Assembly: GCF_018326265.1 (NCBI RefSeq)
Contig: NZ_AP023360.1
Span: 3,215,501 to 3,279,500 of the forward strand
Reading direction: 5' to 3'
From: Catellatospora sp. IY07-71
GTDB lineage: Bacteria > Actinomycetota > Actinomycetes > Mycobacteriales > Micromonosporaceae
DNA: 64,000 nucleotides
Below are positions 39,473 through 48,379 of the stretch, in pieces. A program made the position numbers and the translations under genes. The notes under the pieces were generated by a model, which was not told the origin of the DNA, ran no database searches, and saw only the letters and a list, made by a program, of their open reading frames with translations. Position 1 is the stretch's first letter, and each line of letters opens with the position of its first letter.

Positions 39473-40407
39473 CCCTTGGGCGCCTTCTCGTCGTAGTCCA
39501 CCAGGTCCGGCGCGTCGATCGGCGGCTGCATGACGTCCTCGCCCAGCCACGGCCCGAGGGTGCGCCGGTACGCCGCCAGCCACGGGCTGGTGTCGGTCTT
39601 CTGGCCGGTGTCGAAGCTCTTGCGCAGGAAGAACGCGACCAGGTCGCGCAGTGCCGGATCCTGCTTGGACACCCCGACGCCGAGCCGCTCGTTGGCGCCG
39701 ATCGGCACGTCGACGACGTGCAGCTCCTTCGGGTGCTCGGACAGGTAGCCGGCGAGGATGGTCTCGTCGGTGGAGAACGCGTTCGACTTGCCGGCCAGCA
39801 GCCGCTCCAGGCATTCGCGGTTCGTCGCGGCCGGATACACCTTCAGGCCGCGCCCGGTGAACTCGCGCTCGCCGGTCGAGCCGCCCACCACGCACGTCTC
39901 GCGGCCGGGCTGGGCCAGGTCGCTGAGGTTGCGCACGATGGCCCGGTCGGCGACCCGGATCAGCAGCTCCTGCTTGGTCACGAAGTACGGCCCGACGAAG
40001 TCGATCTCCTTCTCCCGCTCGGGCGTCATCGAGTAGCTCGCCACGACCAGGTTGACCCGGCCGGACAGCAGGGCGTTCTCGCGGTCCTCGGTCTGCAGCG
40101 GCACGAAGTCGATGCGGCTGTCCCCGGTGAAGCCCAGCGACTCGGCCAGGTAACGCGCGATCTCGATGTCGAAGCCCTCGAACCGGCCGTCGACCAGCTT
40201 GCCCATGAGCGGCTGGTCCTCGGCCACGCCGATCTTGATCTTCGGCTTGCCGTACACGGAGGTCTGCTTGAGCACCTCGTCCACGGTCCGCGGCGCCGGG
40301 TCCTTGTCCGGCCCGCAGGCCGCGGCGGCCGCCAACGTCATCGTCAGCGTCACCGCAACGGCGGTCAGCAGTGGCCGCAGCCGCGGCCGAGCAGGGATGT
40401 CAGTCAT
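39469..40407 (-). CDS. Family 3 extracellular solute-binding lipoprotein (orphan)
   Basis: A 312-residue exported lipoprotein; the signal peptide ends in a lipobox AAAAAC. The mature protein has the SBP_bac_3 fold of amino-acid binding proteins: IKIGVAEDQPLMGKL, GFDIEIARYLAESLGF, SYSMTPEREKEIDFVGPYF and a Cys pair. Such proteins usually feed ABC importers for glutamate or other polar amino acids, but no permease or ATPase gene is beside it; instead a coupled 8-TM protein follows. GAGGG lies about 6 nt upstream of ATG 40407. Confidence 0.85.
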   Translation of the reverse strand: MTDIPARPRLRPLLTAVAVTLTMTLAAAAACGPDKDPAPRTVDEVLKQTSVYGKPKIKIGVAEDQPLMGKLVDGRFEGFDIEIARYLAESLGFTGDSRIDFVPLQTEDRENALLSGRVNLVVASYSMTPEREKEIDFVGPYFVTKQELLIRVADRAIVRNLSDLAQPGRETCVVGGSTGEREFTGRGLKVYPAATNRECLERLLAGKSNAFSTDETILAGYLSEHPKELHVVDVPIGANERLGVGVSKQDPALRDLVAFFLRKSFDTGQKTDTSPWLAAYRRTLGPWLGEDVMQPPIDAPDLVDYDEKAPKG

Positions 40408-40616
40408 CGGCGGCCCTCGTTCGTGGTGGACGGCGCCGGTCCAATGTAGTCGCGCGACGCCATGACGTGACGGCCGCGATGGCAACGTTTCGATGAAGCA
40501 CCCGATCCGGCACGACCGCTCGGCCGCCCACCCCGCCGTGCACGGCGCGGTCCACGGTCCGGGCGCGGTGGCGCGCCGCACTGGCATGATCTCCGCTGAG
40601 CCGGTGCGGCCGCGGA

Positions 40617-41927
40617 TCACCGGGTGCGGTGCACCGCGGCCCGGGCGACGGCGCCGAGCAGGCGCGGACTCAGCAGGCCGTCGCCGAGGCCGAGGCCGAC
40701 CAGGCCGTCGAAGATCCGCCGGTCGCGGGCCGCGGCCCGGATTCCCGCGTCCACCAGCCATGGCCGCGCGGTCAGCCATGCCACGGCGGCGGTATGCCGC
40801 AGGTGCCGTCCCAGCCGCTGTCGTAGCGCACGGGCGTAGGCCGCACCCGCCCGCGCACCGCCCGGGGTCACCGCCGCGTGCCCGGCCAGCTCGCCGGAGA
40901 CCAGGGCGTAGAAGATGCCCTCGCCGGTGAACGGGTTGATCAGCGACAGCGCGTCCCCGGCCAGCAGCACCCGCCCGTGCCCCGGCGCGGGCCGCCGCGT
41001 GGACAGCGGCAGATGGTGCGCCCGGGCCAGCGACAGCCCGGCCGGATCGGTGTCACCGAGCAGCTCGTGCATCCGTTCCAGCAGGCGGGTACGGCTCACC
41101 TGCCCCGTCGCGGTCAGCTCGCCGTAGCCGACGTTGCGCAGCCCGTCGCCGATGGGGAAGGACCAGGCGTATGCCGGGCTGCTCCCGCCCGCCATGACGA
41201 TCCGCTGGCCGTCGTCGCCACCTGGCTCCACCGCCGGGTCGGCCGTCCCGCTCGGGGACGCCCGGAGCGGGAGCGCCCCGGCCCCGGTGACGGCCGTGCC
41301 GGGAGGTGCCCCGGCTCCGGTGGGCATCGGCGCGTAGGCCCGGACGGCGACCGCGAGCGCCCCGGCCGGGTTGCGGGGCACCCCGAGCAGCCTGCGCACC
41401 GTCGAATTCGCACCGTCCGCACCGACCACCACCCGGGCCGCCAGGCCGCCCCCGAGCACCACACAGTCGCGGTGTACCACCAGCTCGCGCACCGTATGCC
41501 GACGCAGCTCGGCTCCCGCCGCCACGGCTGCGGCCACCAGCCGGGCGTCGAAGACCTCGCGCGGGATCACGTACGCGGGCTCCGGCAGCTCCCGGGCCAC
41601 CCGTGCGCCGCCCGGACCGGCCAGCGCCAGCGAACCGACCGGCGTGAACCCGTCGGCCAGCCCGGTCACCCCGAGCCGGGCCGCCACCGCCAGCGCCTGC
41701 GGCGCGATGCCGTCGCCGCACGCCTTGTCGCGCGGGAAATCCGCCCGGTCCAGCAGCAGCACCCGGGCGCCGAGCCGGGCCGCGGCCAGCGCCGCCGCAG
41801 ATCCGGCCGGCCCGGCGCCGACGATGGCGATGTCATACACCCCTCCAGCATCAAGGCCCGCCCCGGCCGGCGCCACCGGGATCGATATTCCGTTGCCGCG
41901 CCACGGCCTCCGTGATGGAGTGAGCAC
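40617..41927 (-). CDS. Geranylgeranyl reductase-family FAD-dependent oxidoreductase
   Basis: A 436-residue flavoprotein with an N-terminal FAD motif, IAIVGAGPAGSAAALAAA (about residues 33-50), the family motif DKACGDGIAPQAL, VVGADGANSTVRRLLG, and the second FAD block GRVLLAGDALSLINPFTGEGIFYAL. Relatives reduce prenyl chains of archaeal lipids, menaquinone or polyprenols; here menaquinone side-chain reduction is possible, but no pathway neighbour supports it. The N-terminus is uncertain: GTG 41927 lacks a Shine-Dalgarno sequence, and the GTG before YDIAIVG is too close to a GGAGG. Confidence 0.83.
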   Translation of the reverse strand: MLTPSRRPWRGNGISIPVAPAGAGLDAGGVYDIAIVGAGPAGSAAALAAARLGARVLLLDRADFPRDKACGDGIAPQALAVAARLGVTGLADGFTPVGSLALAGPGGARVARELPEPAYVIPREVFDARLVAAAVAAGAELRRHTVRELVVHRDCVVLGGGLAARVVVGADGANSTVRRLLGVPRNPAGALAVAVRAYAPMPTGAGAPPGTAVTGAGALPLRASPSGTADPAVEPGGDDGQRIVMAGGSSPAYAWSFPIGDGLRNVGYGELTATGQVSRTRLLERMHELLGDTDPAGLSLARAHHLPLSTRRPAPGHGRVLLAGDALSLINPFTGEGIFYALVSGELAGHAAVTPGGARAGAAYARALRQRLGRHLRHTAAVAWLTARPWLVDAGIRAAARDRRIFDGLVGLGLGDGLLSPRLLGAVARAAVHRTR

Positions 41928-42077
41928 GCCCCGGCGGGCTCATAGCGGGTGTCTGCCAGACAAAGTGCACAGGGATCCGTCATCCCGTGCTGACAGGCCT
42001 CTTTCGCCTGACATCCCGTCCTAGCCATCGGACCCGCTCCGGGGCACCCTTCCATCCCTTCGCACGAGGAATCAGCC

Positions 42078-42920
42078 ATGGGCAACACTCGCGAGATCGT
42101 CATCAAGAACACCCACCGCGGCCTGCGCTACGAGGACGGCCGCCTCACCGCCGTGCTGGAGGCCGGCCGCTACGAGCTGCCCAAGGCGCGGCGCGGCTGG
42201 GGCCGCAGCCGCCCGGTGGTCGAGGTGACCCTCGTCGACATGCGCGAGCGCGAGCTGACCCTCAAGGGCCAGGAGATCCTCACCGCGGACAAGGTGGCGC
42301 TGCGGGTCAGCATCCTGACCCACTTCAAGGTGGTCGACCCGGTCGCCGCGATCGAGCGGGTGGACAGCTACACCGACCGCGTCTACAGCGACGTGCAGCT
42401 GGCCGCGCGCCGCTCCCTGGCTTCGATGACGCTGGAGGAGATCCTCACCAACCGCAACCGGCTCTCCGAGGACATCCTGCGCGACGTGCAGGGCGCCGCG
42501 GCCGGCTACGGCGTGGAGATCCTGCGCGCCGACGTGAAGGACCTCGTCTTCCCCGGCAACCTCCAGGAGGTCATGAACCGGGTGCTCACCGCGCAGCGGC
42601 TCGCCGAGGCGCAGCTCGTCGACGCGCGTACCAAGGCGGAGAAGGACGTGCTCGAAGCCCGCGCCCGCGCCGAGGCCGACCAGGTCGCCGCCGCCGCCCA
42701 GCGCGAGTCGGTCCGCCTCTCCGCCGAGGCCGCCGCCGCAGCGCACCGCATCCGCACCGACGCCGAGGTCGCCGCCCTCCACCGCCTCGCCGAGGCCGCC
42801 GCCCTCTACGCCGAGCACCCCGCCCTCCTCCGCCTCCGCGAACTCGACACCATGTCGGCCCTGGGCACCAACGCCGAAGCCCGCCTCTACATCGGCTTCG
42901 AAAAACACACCACCCCCTGA
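42078..42920 (+). CDS. SPFH/band-7 (slipin-like) protein
   Basis: A 280-residue SPFH-domain protein, related to stomatin, slipin and prohibitin, that organises membrane microdomains. The SPFH core covers about 25-190 (EVTLVDMRERELTLKGQEILTADKVALRV read in parts, then YTDRVYSDVQLAARRSLASMTLEEIL), followed by an Ala/Glu/Arg-rich coiled coil (about 190-265). There is no clear N-terminal membrane helix, so membrane contact would be peripheral or through partners. GAGGA precedes ATG 42078. A long family E hairpin follows 20 bp after the stop. Confidence 0.85.
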   Translation: MGNTREIVIKNTHRGLRYEDGRLTAVLEAGRYELPKARRGWGRSRPVVEVTLVDMRERELTLKGQEILTADKVALRVSILTHFKVVDPVAAIERVDSYTDRVYSDVQLAARRSLASMTLEEILTNRNRLSEDILRDVQGAAAGYGVEILRADVKDLVFPGNLQEVMNRVLTAQRLAEAQLVDARTKAEKDVLEARARAEADQVAAAAQRESVRLSAEAAAAAHRIRTDAEVAALHRLAEAAALYAEHPALLRLRELDTMSALGTNAEARLYIGFEKHTTP

Positions 42921-42940
42921 CCCCGACCCCCTCCGGCGGC

Positions 42941-43007
42941 GATCTTGCATGAACTGTGGGTACGACACGCACAATACGGTCGTATCCCTAACAGTTCGTG
43001 CAAGATC
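42941..43007. repeat. Family E inverted repeat
   Basis: GATCTTGCATGAACTGT (42941-42957) pairs with ACAGTTCGTGCAAGATC (42991-43007) with one mismatch. Inside, GGGTACGAC and GTCGTATCCC form a second, imperfect stem. It lies 20 bp after the SPFH gene. Only one full copy is seen, but its GATC ends and layout resemble families C and D. Confidence 0.7.
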
Positions 43008-43085
43008 GTCGACTTTGGTAGGCAGCGGCGCGGGGACGGGGTGTGCCAGGCTCGGCGGCGACGGGTGCGAGCCTGGGGGGTGACC

Positions 43086-43781
43086 GTGGTGATGTGGGAC
43101 GGTGCGACGGTGGTGGCGGTGCCGGTCTGGGAGCGGGTGCTGATCGCGCTCGGGTTCCCGGCGCTGGGTATGGCGGCCGGCTGGGGGCTGATCGCGGTCG
43201 CCGACCGGGTGGTGGGGCTGGATTGGGCGCCGTTTCAGGGGCCGTTCAGGCTGATCGCGAAGATTCCGGAGCCGTGGGCGACGCTCGGGGCGGTCGCGCT
43301 CGGGCTGGTCGCCGGGGTGCTGCTGGTGCTGACCGCGATCGGCGAGCGGCTGACGGTGACCGTACGCCACGACGCGGCCCTGCTGGCGCGGCCCGATACC
43401 GCGGCGCGCACCGTCGCCCGCCGTGACGTGGCCGCGGTGTTCACCGACGGCAAGGCGCTGGTGCTGCAGGGCGCCGACGGCGCCGAGCACGCCCGCGAGG
43501 TGTCCGACCTGCGCCAGGCCGACCTGCGCGCCGCGTTCACCGCGCACGGCTACCCGTGGCGTGCGGACGGGGACCCGTACGCCGACCGCTTCCGGCTGTG
43601 GGTGCCGGACCTGGCGGGCCTGCCCGAGGGCGCGAACGCGCTGCTCGCGGCGCGGGCCAAGGCGCTGAAGAAGAGCGACGCGGCGGAGTCCGCGGTGCTG
43701 CTCGCGGAGCTGCACCGGCTCGGCGTGGTGGTGCGGGTGGAGAAGGGCCGCCAGTACTGGCGCACGGCGAACCCGGCCTAG
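43086..43781 (+). CDS. YqeB-like membrane protein
   Basis: A protein of about 231 residues with two membrane helices (VLIALGFPALGMAAGWGLIAV and ATLGAVALGLVAGVLLVLTAI, each read as a single helix) and a cytoplasmic domain with TVTVRHDAALLARPDTAART and the conserved C-terminal LLAELHRLGVVVRVEKGRQYW. The pattern matches my recollection of the actinobacterial YqeB family, of unknown function. GTG 43086 (GGGGG 6 nt upstream) and ATG 43092 are both possible starts; the longer frame from 42945 would run through the family E repeat and is rejected. Confidence 0.7.
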   Translation: MVMWDGATVVAVPVWERVLIALGFPALGMAAGWGLIAVADRVVGLDWAPFQGPFRLIAKIPEPWATLGAVALGLVAGVLLVLTAIGERLTVTVRHDAALLARPDTAARTVARRDVAAVFTDGKALVLQGADGAEHAREVSDLRQADLRAAFTAHGYPWRADGDPYADRFRLWVPDLAGLPEGANALLAARAKALKKSDAAESAVLLAELHRLGVVVRVEKGRQYWRTANPA

Positions 43782-43843
43782 CCGCAACCGGAGCGGCGGT
43801 GTCCACGTCGGAAGACGATCGACCGTCTCCACGGGGGAGTGCC

Positions 43844-44758
43844 ATGCCATCACCGATCGTCCGGACCGGAATATCGTCGCTGACCGTCGCGCTGCTGCTC
43901 GCGGGCTGCACGTCGACCGGGCAGCCCACCAGCCCGGCCGACCGGGCCGGAGCGCCGCCGACGTCCGCGCTGGTCACGCCCGGCGGGGCGGTGCCGTCGC
44001 CCAGCGGGACCGCCGCCACCCTGCTGGACCACTGGGCGGGCTTCCCGATCGCGGGGCCGCGCAGGCCGCTCGTGCTGCTCGGCGAGGAAGTCCGCGCCGA
44101 CGGGTACACCGGCCGCGGGGTGGCTCCCGGCGTGGCCCGGGTCGAGACGAAGCTGCCCGGCGGCCCGCAGCGGCTGCGCGTCGAGCTGCCCGGCGGCACC
44201 GCCGAGCTGCCCGCGATCGGCGCCCGGGAGGCGCTGGGCGCGCTCATGCACGGCGGCCTGCCCCCGGCCGACTACCTGGACGAGCCGGTGTCGCCGCTGC
44301 GCATCACCGGGGTGGCCCTGGGCACCGCCTCGTTCCGCAGCGACCGCGGCGAGCTGATCCTGCCCGCCTGGCTGTTCACGTCGCCGCAGGTGCGCGGGCC
44401 GATGCCGGTGCCCGCGCTGGCCGCCGAGGCGTTCTGGCGGCCGGGGCAGCACGTGCTCAACGGATTCGGCGGGGCGATGCTCGATCCCGACGGGGTGACG
44501 CTGCAGGTGCGGATGCGGGCGAAGGGGCCCGGGTGCTCCGGCTGGCCGTCCACGCCGCCCTGGACCGCCGAGGTCGCCGAGTCGTCCACCGCCGTCGTGG
44601 TGAGCCTGCGCTTCCCGCCCCAGCCCACCGGCCTGAAGCCGTGCGCGCAGCCTGCGATCAGGCACTCCGCCTGGTACAAGGTCCGGCTGAACGCGCCACT
44701 GGGCGACCGCGTCGTGCTGACCGCGGAGGACGGCGTGCAGGCGGTCCGGCGCAGCTGA
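43844..44758 (+). CDS. Hypothetical lipoprotein
   Basis: A 304-residue secreted lipoprotein: signal peptide with lipobox LLLAGC (Cys23). The mature part starts with a Ser/Thr/Pro-rich spacer (about 24-55) and then an unknown domain with no motif I recognise; Cys residues in GPGCSGWPS and LKPCAQPA may form a disulfide. GGGGGAG lies 4-10 nt upstream of ATG 43844. Confidence 0.75.
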   Translation: MPSPIVRTGISSLTVALLLAGCTSTGQPTSPADRAGAPPTSALVTPGGAVPSPSGTAATLLDHWAGFPIAGPRRPLVLLGEEVRADGYTGRGVAPGVARVETKLPGGPQRLRVELPGGTAELPAIGAREALGALMHGGLPPADYLDEPVSPLRITGVALGTASFRSDRGELILPAWLFTSPQVRGPMPVPALAAEAFWRPGQHVLNGFGGAMLDPDGVTLQVRMRAKGPGCSGWPSTPPWTAEVAESSTAVVVSLRFPPQPTGLKPCAQPAIRHSAWYKVRLNAPLGDRVVLTAEDGVQAVRRS

Positions 44759-44855
44759 CGGCGCGGGCCGCCGAAACCGGGTCGCGCGCCCGCTGCCGGG
44801 CTGGCAGCCTGGGCGGGCGACCCGGTGGCCGGGCCGCCGACGAGGGGAGACAGCG

Positions 44856-45515
44856 GTGGCGGCACGGCCCGCGGTCGGCGATCCGCTGCTCCCGTGCCCG
44901 GCCGGCCCGCACTGGGCGTACGCCGGCGCGCCCGCCTGCCCGCACTGCGCGGCCCTGGTCGACGGGCTGGTCGAGGAGGGCTGGCGCGAGCACGTCACGG
45001 CGTCGTTCGGGGACCTGCCGCCGGACGACGAGCGGGATGTCGCCCGGATGGTCGCCGACGAGCCGCACCGCCACGACTGGCGGGTGTTCGACGCCGCCCT
45101 CGACCGGCTGACCTGCCCCGGGTGCGGCGGCCGGCTCGGCCTGGGCCCGCTGGACTGCGCACCCTGCGAGGTAGCGCACGGCAACCGGTACGCCGCGATC
45201 GAGACCGACCGCCCCGGCGTGCCGCCCGGCAACGAGCACGCGGTGCGCGTCAACGTCTCCGTCGTGCGCCGGCCGCACCTGACCTCGCCCCAGGAGCTGC
45301 TCGCCCGGCGCCTGCTGCTGCCGCTGCTGCTGGTGGGCGAGCTGCCGTCCACCGCCGACGCACAGCGCTTCAGCACGGCCCTCAAAGCCGCCGCCGCCCG
45401 CGCGGGCGCCCCCGCCCTCGCCCCCGACCCGTCACTCCTGCTCGCCGACCCGGCCCTGACCGCCCTGGTCGCCGCAGGCCCATACCCCCACCTCTTCGGC
45501 CCGACCCCCCGCTGA
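44856..45515 (+). CDS. Hypothetical protein with two zinc-ribbon-like CxxC pairs
   Basis: A 219-residue cytoplasmic protein of unknown function. It has LPCPAGPHW...PACPHCAAL near the N-terminus (Cys14, Cys28, Cys31) and CPGCGGRLGLGPLDCAPCE (about 87-105), which look like two zinc-binding sites. The C-terminal half carries RPHLTSPQELLARRLLLPLLLVGELPS (read in parts). GAGGGGAG lies about 10 nt upstream of GTG 44856. Confidence 0.68.
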   Translation: MAARPAVGDPLLPCPAGPHWAYAGAPACPHCAALVDGLVEEGWREHVTASFGDLPPDDERDVARMVADEPHRHDWRVFDAALDRLTCPGCGGRLGLGPLDCAPCEVAHGNRYAAIETDRPGVPPGNEHAVRVNVSVVRRPHLTSPQELLARRLLLPLLLVGELPSTADAQRFSTALKAAAARAGAPALAPDPSLLLADPALTALVAAGPYPHLFGPTPR

Positions 45516-45545
45516 CCGCGGGCCGGGTCCCCCGGCTGAAGCGCG

Positions 45546-45605
45546 GCAGTTTCAGGGAAAGTGCAGGCTTGCCGGCCGTGACGGCTGCAGTTTCCCCGAA
45601 ACTGC
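45546..45605. repeat. Family B inverted repeat (copy 2, left arm diverged)
   Basis: GCAGTTTCAGGGAAAGTGC (45546-45564) pairs with GCAGTTTCCCCGAAACTGC (45587-45605) with two mismatches. It lies between the convergent zinc-ribbon and L,D-transpeptidase genes. Confidence 0.75.
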
Positions 45606-45659
45606 GAAGCTCCCGCCGCGCTGGCGGAGCAGCGTGGCGGGAGCTTCGGAGAGGGCGGG

Positions 45660-46952
45660 TCAGGAGGGGCTGACCGAGGGCTGCGGCGTGGCCGAGGCGG
45701 AGGGGGCCGGGGCCGAGCCGAGGGCGGCCAGCTCCGGGGGGATCGGCAGGGCGCTGCCCTTGAGGAACTGGTCCCAGGTGACGCTCCACGCGGTCCAGCC
45801 GTTGGCGGGCTTGACCGTGCGCTCGGTGCCCTTGATCGTGATCGGGTCGCCGATGCGGGTCAGGTTGAACAGGTACTGCGCGTTGGCCGTGGACACGTTG
45901 ACGCAGCCGTGGGAAACGTTGCGCTTGCCCTGGTGCTGCACCGACCACGGCGCCGCGTGAATGTACTCGCCGCCCCAGGTCAGGCGCTGGGCGTACTCGA
46001 TGTCGACGCGGTAGCGGTCCACGTTGCCAGGGTCGTCCGTGGTGTCGAAGACCGTCTTGCGCAGCTTGTCCATGACGACCAGCGTGCCGGAGGACGACGG
46101 GGTCGTCTTCTTGCCCAGGCTCACCGGGAGCGTCTTGACCAGGTTGTCGTTCTTGAAGACCTGCATCTGCTTGGTGGCGTTGTCCACCTTCATCTCGATC
46201 TTGTCCTTGGAGATGTTGCCGATGCCCTTGCGGTCCTGGTCGCCGTAGCGGCCGTTGCCCATCGGCACGCCCTCCAGCGCGGCCCGCACCGTGATCTTCG
46301 TGCCGGTCTGCCAGAACTCCGGGCCGCGGTACATCACCTGCAGCGAGCTGGACCAGCTCCACACGCCCGGCTGCGGCGGGTCGGTGGTGACGAACAGCCG
46401 CCGCTCCACCCCGGCCCGCGCCGACACCGGCACCGGGCTGGTGAACTCGATGACGACCGGCATGGCCACGCCGTACTCGCGGTCCTCGAACATGTACAGG
46501 CCCGCGCCGGTCTTCTTGCCCGGACGGCCCATGGTCGTGAACGACGTCGACTTCTCGATCGTCTGTCCGCCCGCGTCGGCCACCACGACCGTGGCCTTGT
46601 ACGCCTTGCCGTATTTGAGCGGCTTGTTCGGCACCCACGACGAGCCGTCGGCGCGCATGGCACCGGTGACCTTGCCGCCCGAGCTGTCGGTCACCGTGAC
46701 CGTCTGCACCGTGCCGCCGGTGACCTTGGTGCCGATCTCGGTGCTGACCGGCTGGTTCTTGGCCGCCTCGGCGGGCGTCACGGCGAGCGTCAGCGGCTCG
46801 GCGCTGGCCTGCGGCGCGGCCGCCGCGGACGGCGTCGCGCTCACGAAGGAGGGGCCCTCGTCATTCCCCGAACACGCGGTCAGCGCCAGCGGCGCCAGCA
46901 CCGCCAGCACCATCGCGGCCGCGCCCCGGCGCGCCGTATTCCTCAGGCTCAT
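45660..46952 (-). CDS. L,D-transpeptidase (Ldt) lipoprotein
   Basis: Makes 3-3 cross-links in peptidoglycan outside the membrane, bypassing penicillin-binding proteins. The 430-residue protein has a lipoprotein signal (LTAC, Cys27), two Ig-like domains (about 55-150 and 155-250) and a YkuD catalytic domain (about 255-380) with IHAAPWS and SHGCVNVS; Cys350 is the nucleophile. The C-terminal extension (about 385-430) ends in a Ser/Pro-rich tail. The layout matches LdtMt2-type enzymes. Such enzymes confer resistance to most beta-lactams but not carbapenems in relatives. Confidence 0.95.
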   Translation of the reverse strand: MSLRNTARRGAAAMVLAVLAPLALTACSGNDEGPSFVSATPSAAAAPQASAEPLTLAVTPAEAAKNQPVSTEIGTKVTGGTVQTVTVTDSSGGKVTGAMRADGSSWVPNKPLKYGKAYKATVVVADAGGQTIEKSTSFTTMGRPGKKTGAGLYMFEDREYGVAMPVVIEFTSPVPVSARAGVERRLFVTTDPPQPGVWSWSSSLQVMYRGPEFWQTGTKITVRAALEGVPMGNGRYGDQDRKGIGNISKDKIEMKVDNATKQMQVFKNDNLVKTLPVSLGKKTTPSSSGTLVVMDKLRKTVFDTTDDPGNVDRYRVDIEYAQRLTWGGEYIHAAPWSVQHQGKRNVSHGCVNVSTANAQYLFNLTRIGDPITIKGTERTVKPANGWTAWSVTWDQFLKGSALPIPPELAALGSAPAPSASATPQPSVSPS

Positions 46953-47084
46953 CGCCGTCTACCCCGTTCCCCAGGTCCGTACGTCGCGAACATCCTTCCG
47001 TATCGCCAGGACGTTTCGTGAGCACTGTTCGGTTCCTTCGACGCCACCCGGACGGCCGCCCGCGCAGGTTCCTAGGAAGATCTG

Positions 47085-47107
47085 GGGGTATCGGCCTGCC
47101 GCATACC
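47085..47107 (-). terminator. Small stem-loop after the kinase-fold gene
   Basis: GGGTAT (47085-47090) pairs with ATACCC (47102-47107), with GGC/GCC inside. It lies about 50 bp past the stop of the minus-strand phosphotransferase gene. There is no T-tract on either strand, so it is only a possible terminator. Confidence 0.35.
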
Positions 47108-47154
47108 CGGATGATGGCACCGGGCCCGGTCGGCGCGGGCGGGTTCGGCGGGGC

Positions 47155-48306
47155 TCAGCCTAGGGCCTGGCCGAGCCAGTACGGTACGTCGTCGGCATGG
47201 TACGGCCACTCCGACGGCTCGATCGCGGCCAGGAAGCCCGCGTACACCGCCGCGTTGCGCAGCGCCAGCATCGGCCCGATCAGCGCGATCGCGCGCTCCG
47301 GCGCGCAGCCGGGCGCCGCCGCCCGCCACCGGTCGCACCAGGCCCGGTGCAGCGGCGCGGGGTCGGGGAGCTGCTCGCACATGCGCAGCAGGTCGATGGC
47401 GGGGTGCCCGAGCACGGCGTCACCCCAGTCGATCAGGTGGTGGCGGTCCGTCGTGCCGCGCACGTTGCCGGGGTGGAAGTCCCCGTGGACCAGGGTGTAC
47501 GGCACCCCGCAGGCCTCGATCGCGGCAAGCCGCCCGTCCAGCCCGTCCAGCAGCGCCGCGTGCTCCGGCCCGCCGTCGGCGGACACCACGGCTTTGATCA
47601 GTTCGGCCAGCCGGGGTGCGCGCCGGTCCGGCACGCCCAGGGCGAGCAGCTCGTCCGCCCTGGACACGGCGGCGACCTGGGCGGGGTGCAGCCGGGCCAG
47701 CATCTGCTCGCGTTCGTCCGCTGCCGCGCCGTAGCGGTCGGTGCCCGGCAGCTCCTCCAGCAGCACCCGGCCGCCGTCCGCGGCGAGCGGCACCGGTGCC
47801 GTGCCGGGGGCGTGCTCGCCCAGCCAGCGCAGCACCGCCGCCTCGTGGGCGAAGAAGCCGGGGACCTGCTTGAGCCATACGGGTCCGGCGGTCGTCTCCA
47901 GACGCCACAGAGCCGACAGGTTCCACGAGCGCTGCTGCGCGGCCGCGGTCACCGGCCGCCCGAGCGCGGCGAGTTCGGCCCGTGCCCAGTCGAGGGTGGC
48001 GCGGGGGCCGCCGGGCCGTGCCCACGGCGCGCGCCGCGGGTGGGGCACCAGGTCGGCGGTGGCCGGGAGCAGCGGCCCGGGATCGCCGGTGACCTCGGCG
48101 AGGTAGGTGACGTGCCCGCCGGGCGGGGCGGGCCGGTCCGCGCCGAGCAGCCGCAGCACGGTGACCTCGACGCCGTGGAACGCGCGGGCGCCCGCGACGA
48201 CGTCGCCGGCCTCCTGCCACCAGGGCAGCTCGAGCTCGAAGTCGGGCAGCCGCCCGAGGAGTGCTCCGGCCGGATCGACCAGCACCAGCGTCACCATACG
48301 TCCCAC
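47155..48306 (-). CDS. Aminoglycoside phosphotransferase-fold kinase with Nudix-like N-terminus
   Basis: A 383-residue protein. The C-terminal two thirds is an APH-type kinase domain: LVHGDFHPGNV (catalytic Asp in HGD) and LIDWGDAVLGHPAIDL (metal-binding Asp). The first ~105 residues resemble a Nudix fold (TLVLVDPAGALLGRLPDFELE, HVTYLAEV) but lack a Nudix box, so this part is probably a non-catalytic binding module. The phosphate acceptor is unknown, and antibiotic resistance should not be assumed. GTG 48306 or ATG 48297 is the start; TAGGGT (about 48315-48320, minus strand) lies 8 nt upstream of the GTG. Confidence 0.82.
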   Translation of the reverse strand: MGRMVTLVLVDPAGALLGRLPDFELELPWWQEAGDVVAGARAFHGVEVTVLRLLGADRPAPPGGHVTYLAEVTGDPGPLLPATADLVPHPRRAPWARPGGPRATLDWARAELAALGRPVTAAAQQRSWNLSALWRLETTAGPVWLKQVPGFFAHEAAVLRWLGEHAPGTAPVPLAADGGRVLLEELPGTDRYGAAADEREQMLARLHPAQVAAVSRADELLALGVPDRRAPRLAELIKAVVSADGGPEHAALLDGLDGRLAAIEACGVPYTLVHGDFHPGNVRGTTDRHHLIDWGDAVLGHPAIDLLRMCEQLPDPAPLHRAWCDRWRAAAPGCAPERAIALIGPMLALRNAAVYAGFLAAIEPSEWPYHADDVPYWLGQALG

Positions 48307-48333
48307 GCCGCGGCACCCTACCGCCCGAGGTAA

Positions 48334-48379
48334 GGAAGGGCACCTTCTTATCGCTTTACGTAGAAGAAGGTGCCCTTCC
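48334..48379. repeat. Family A inverted repeat (copy 4)
   Basis: GGAAGGGCACCTTCTT (48334-48349) and AAGAAGGTGCCCTTCC (48364-48379) are perfect complements. This copy is in a divergent region, so a simple terminator role cannot explain it. Confidence 0.85.

Noticed and set aside
38477-40407. ABC amino-acid importer operon
   Set aside because: The membrane partner lacks the permease signature and no ATPase gene is adjacent, so only the binding protein is supported.
47155-48306. Aminoglycoside resistance gene
   Set aside because: The APH fold is shared by many metabolic kinases. The N-terminal extension and lack of resistance context do not support calling it a resistance determinant.
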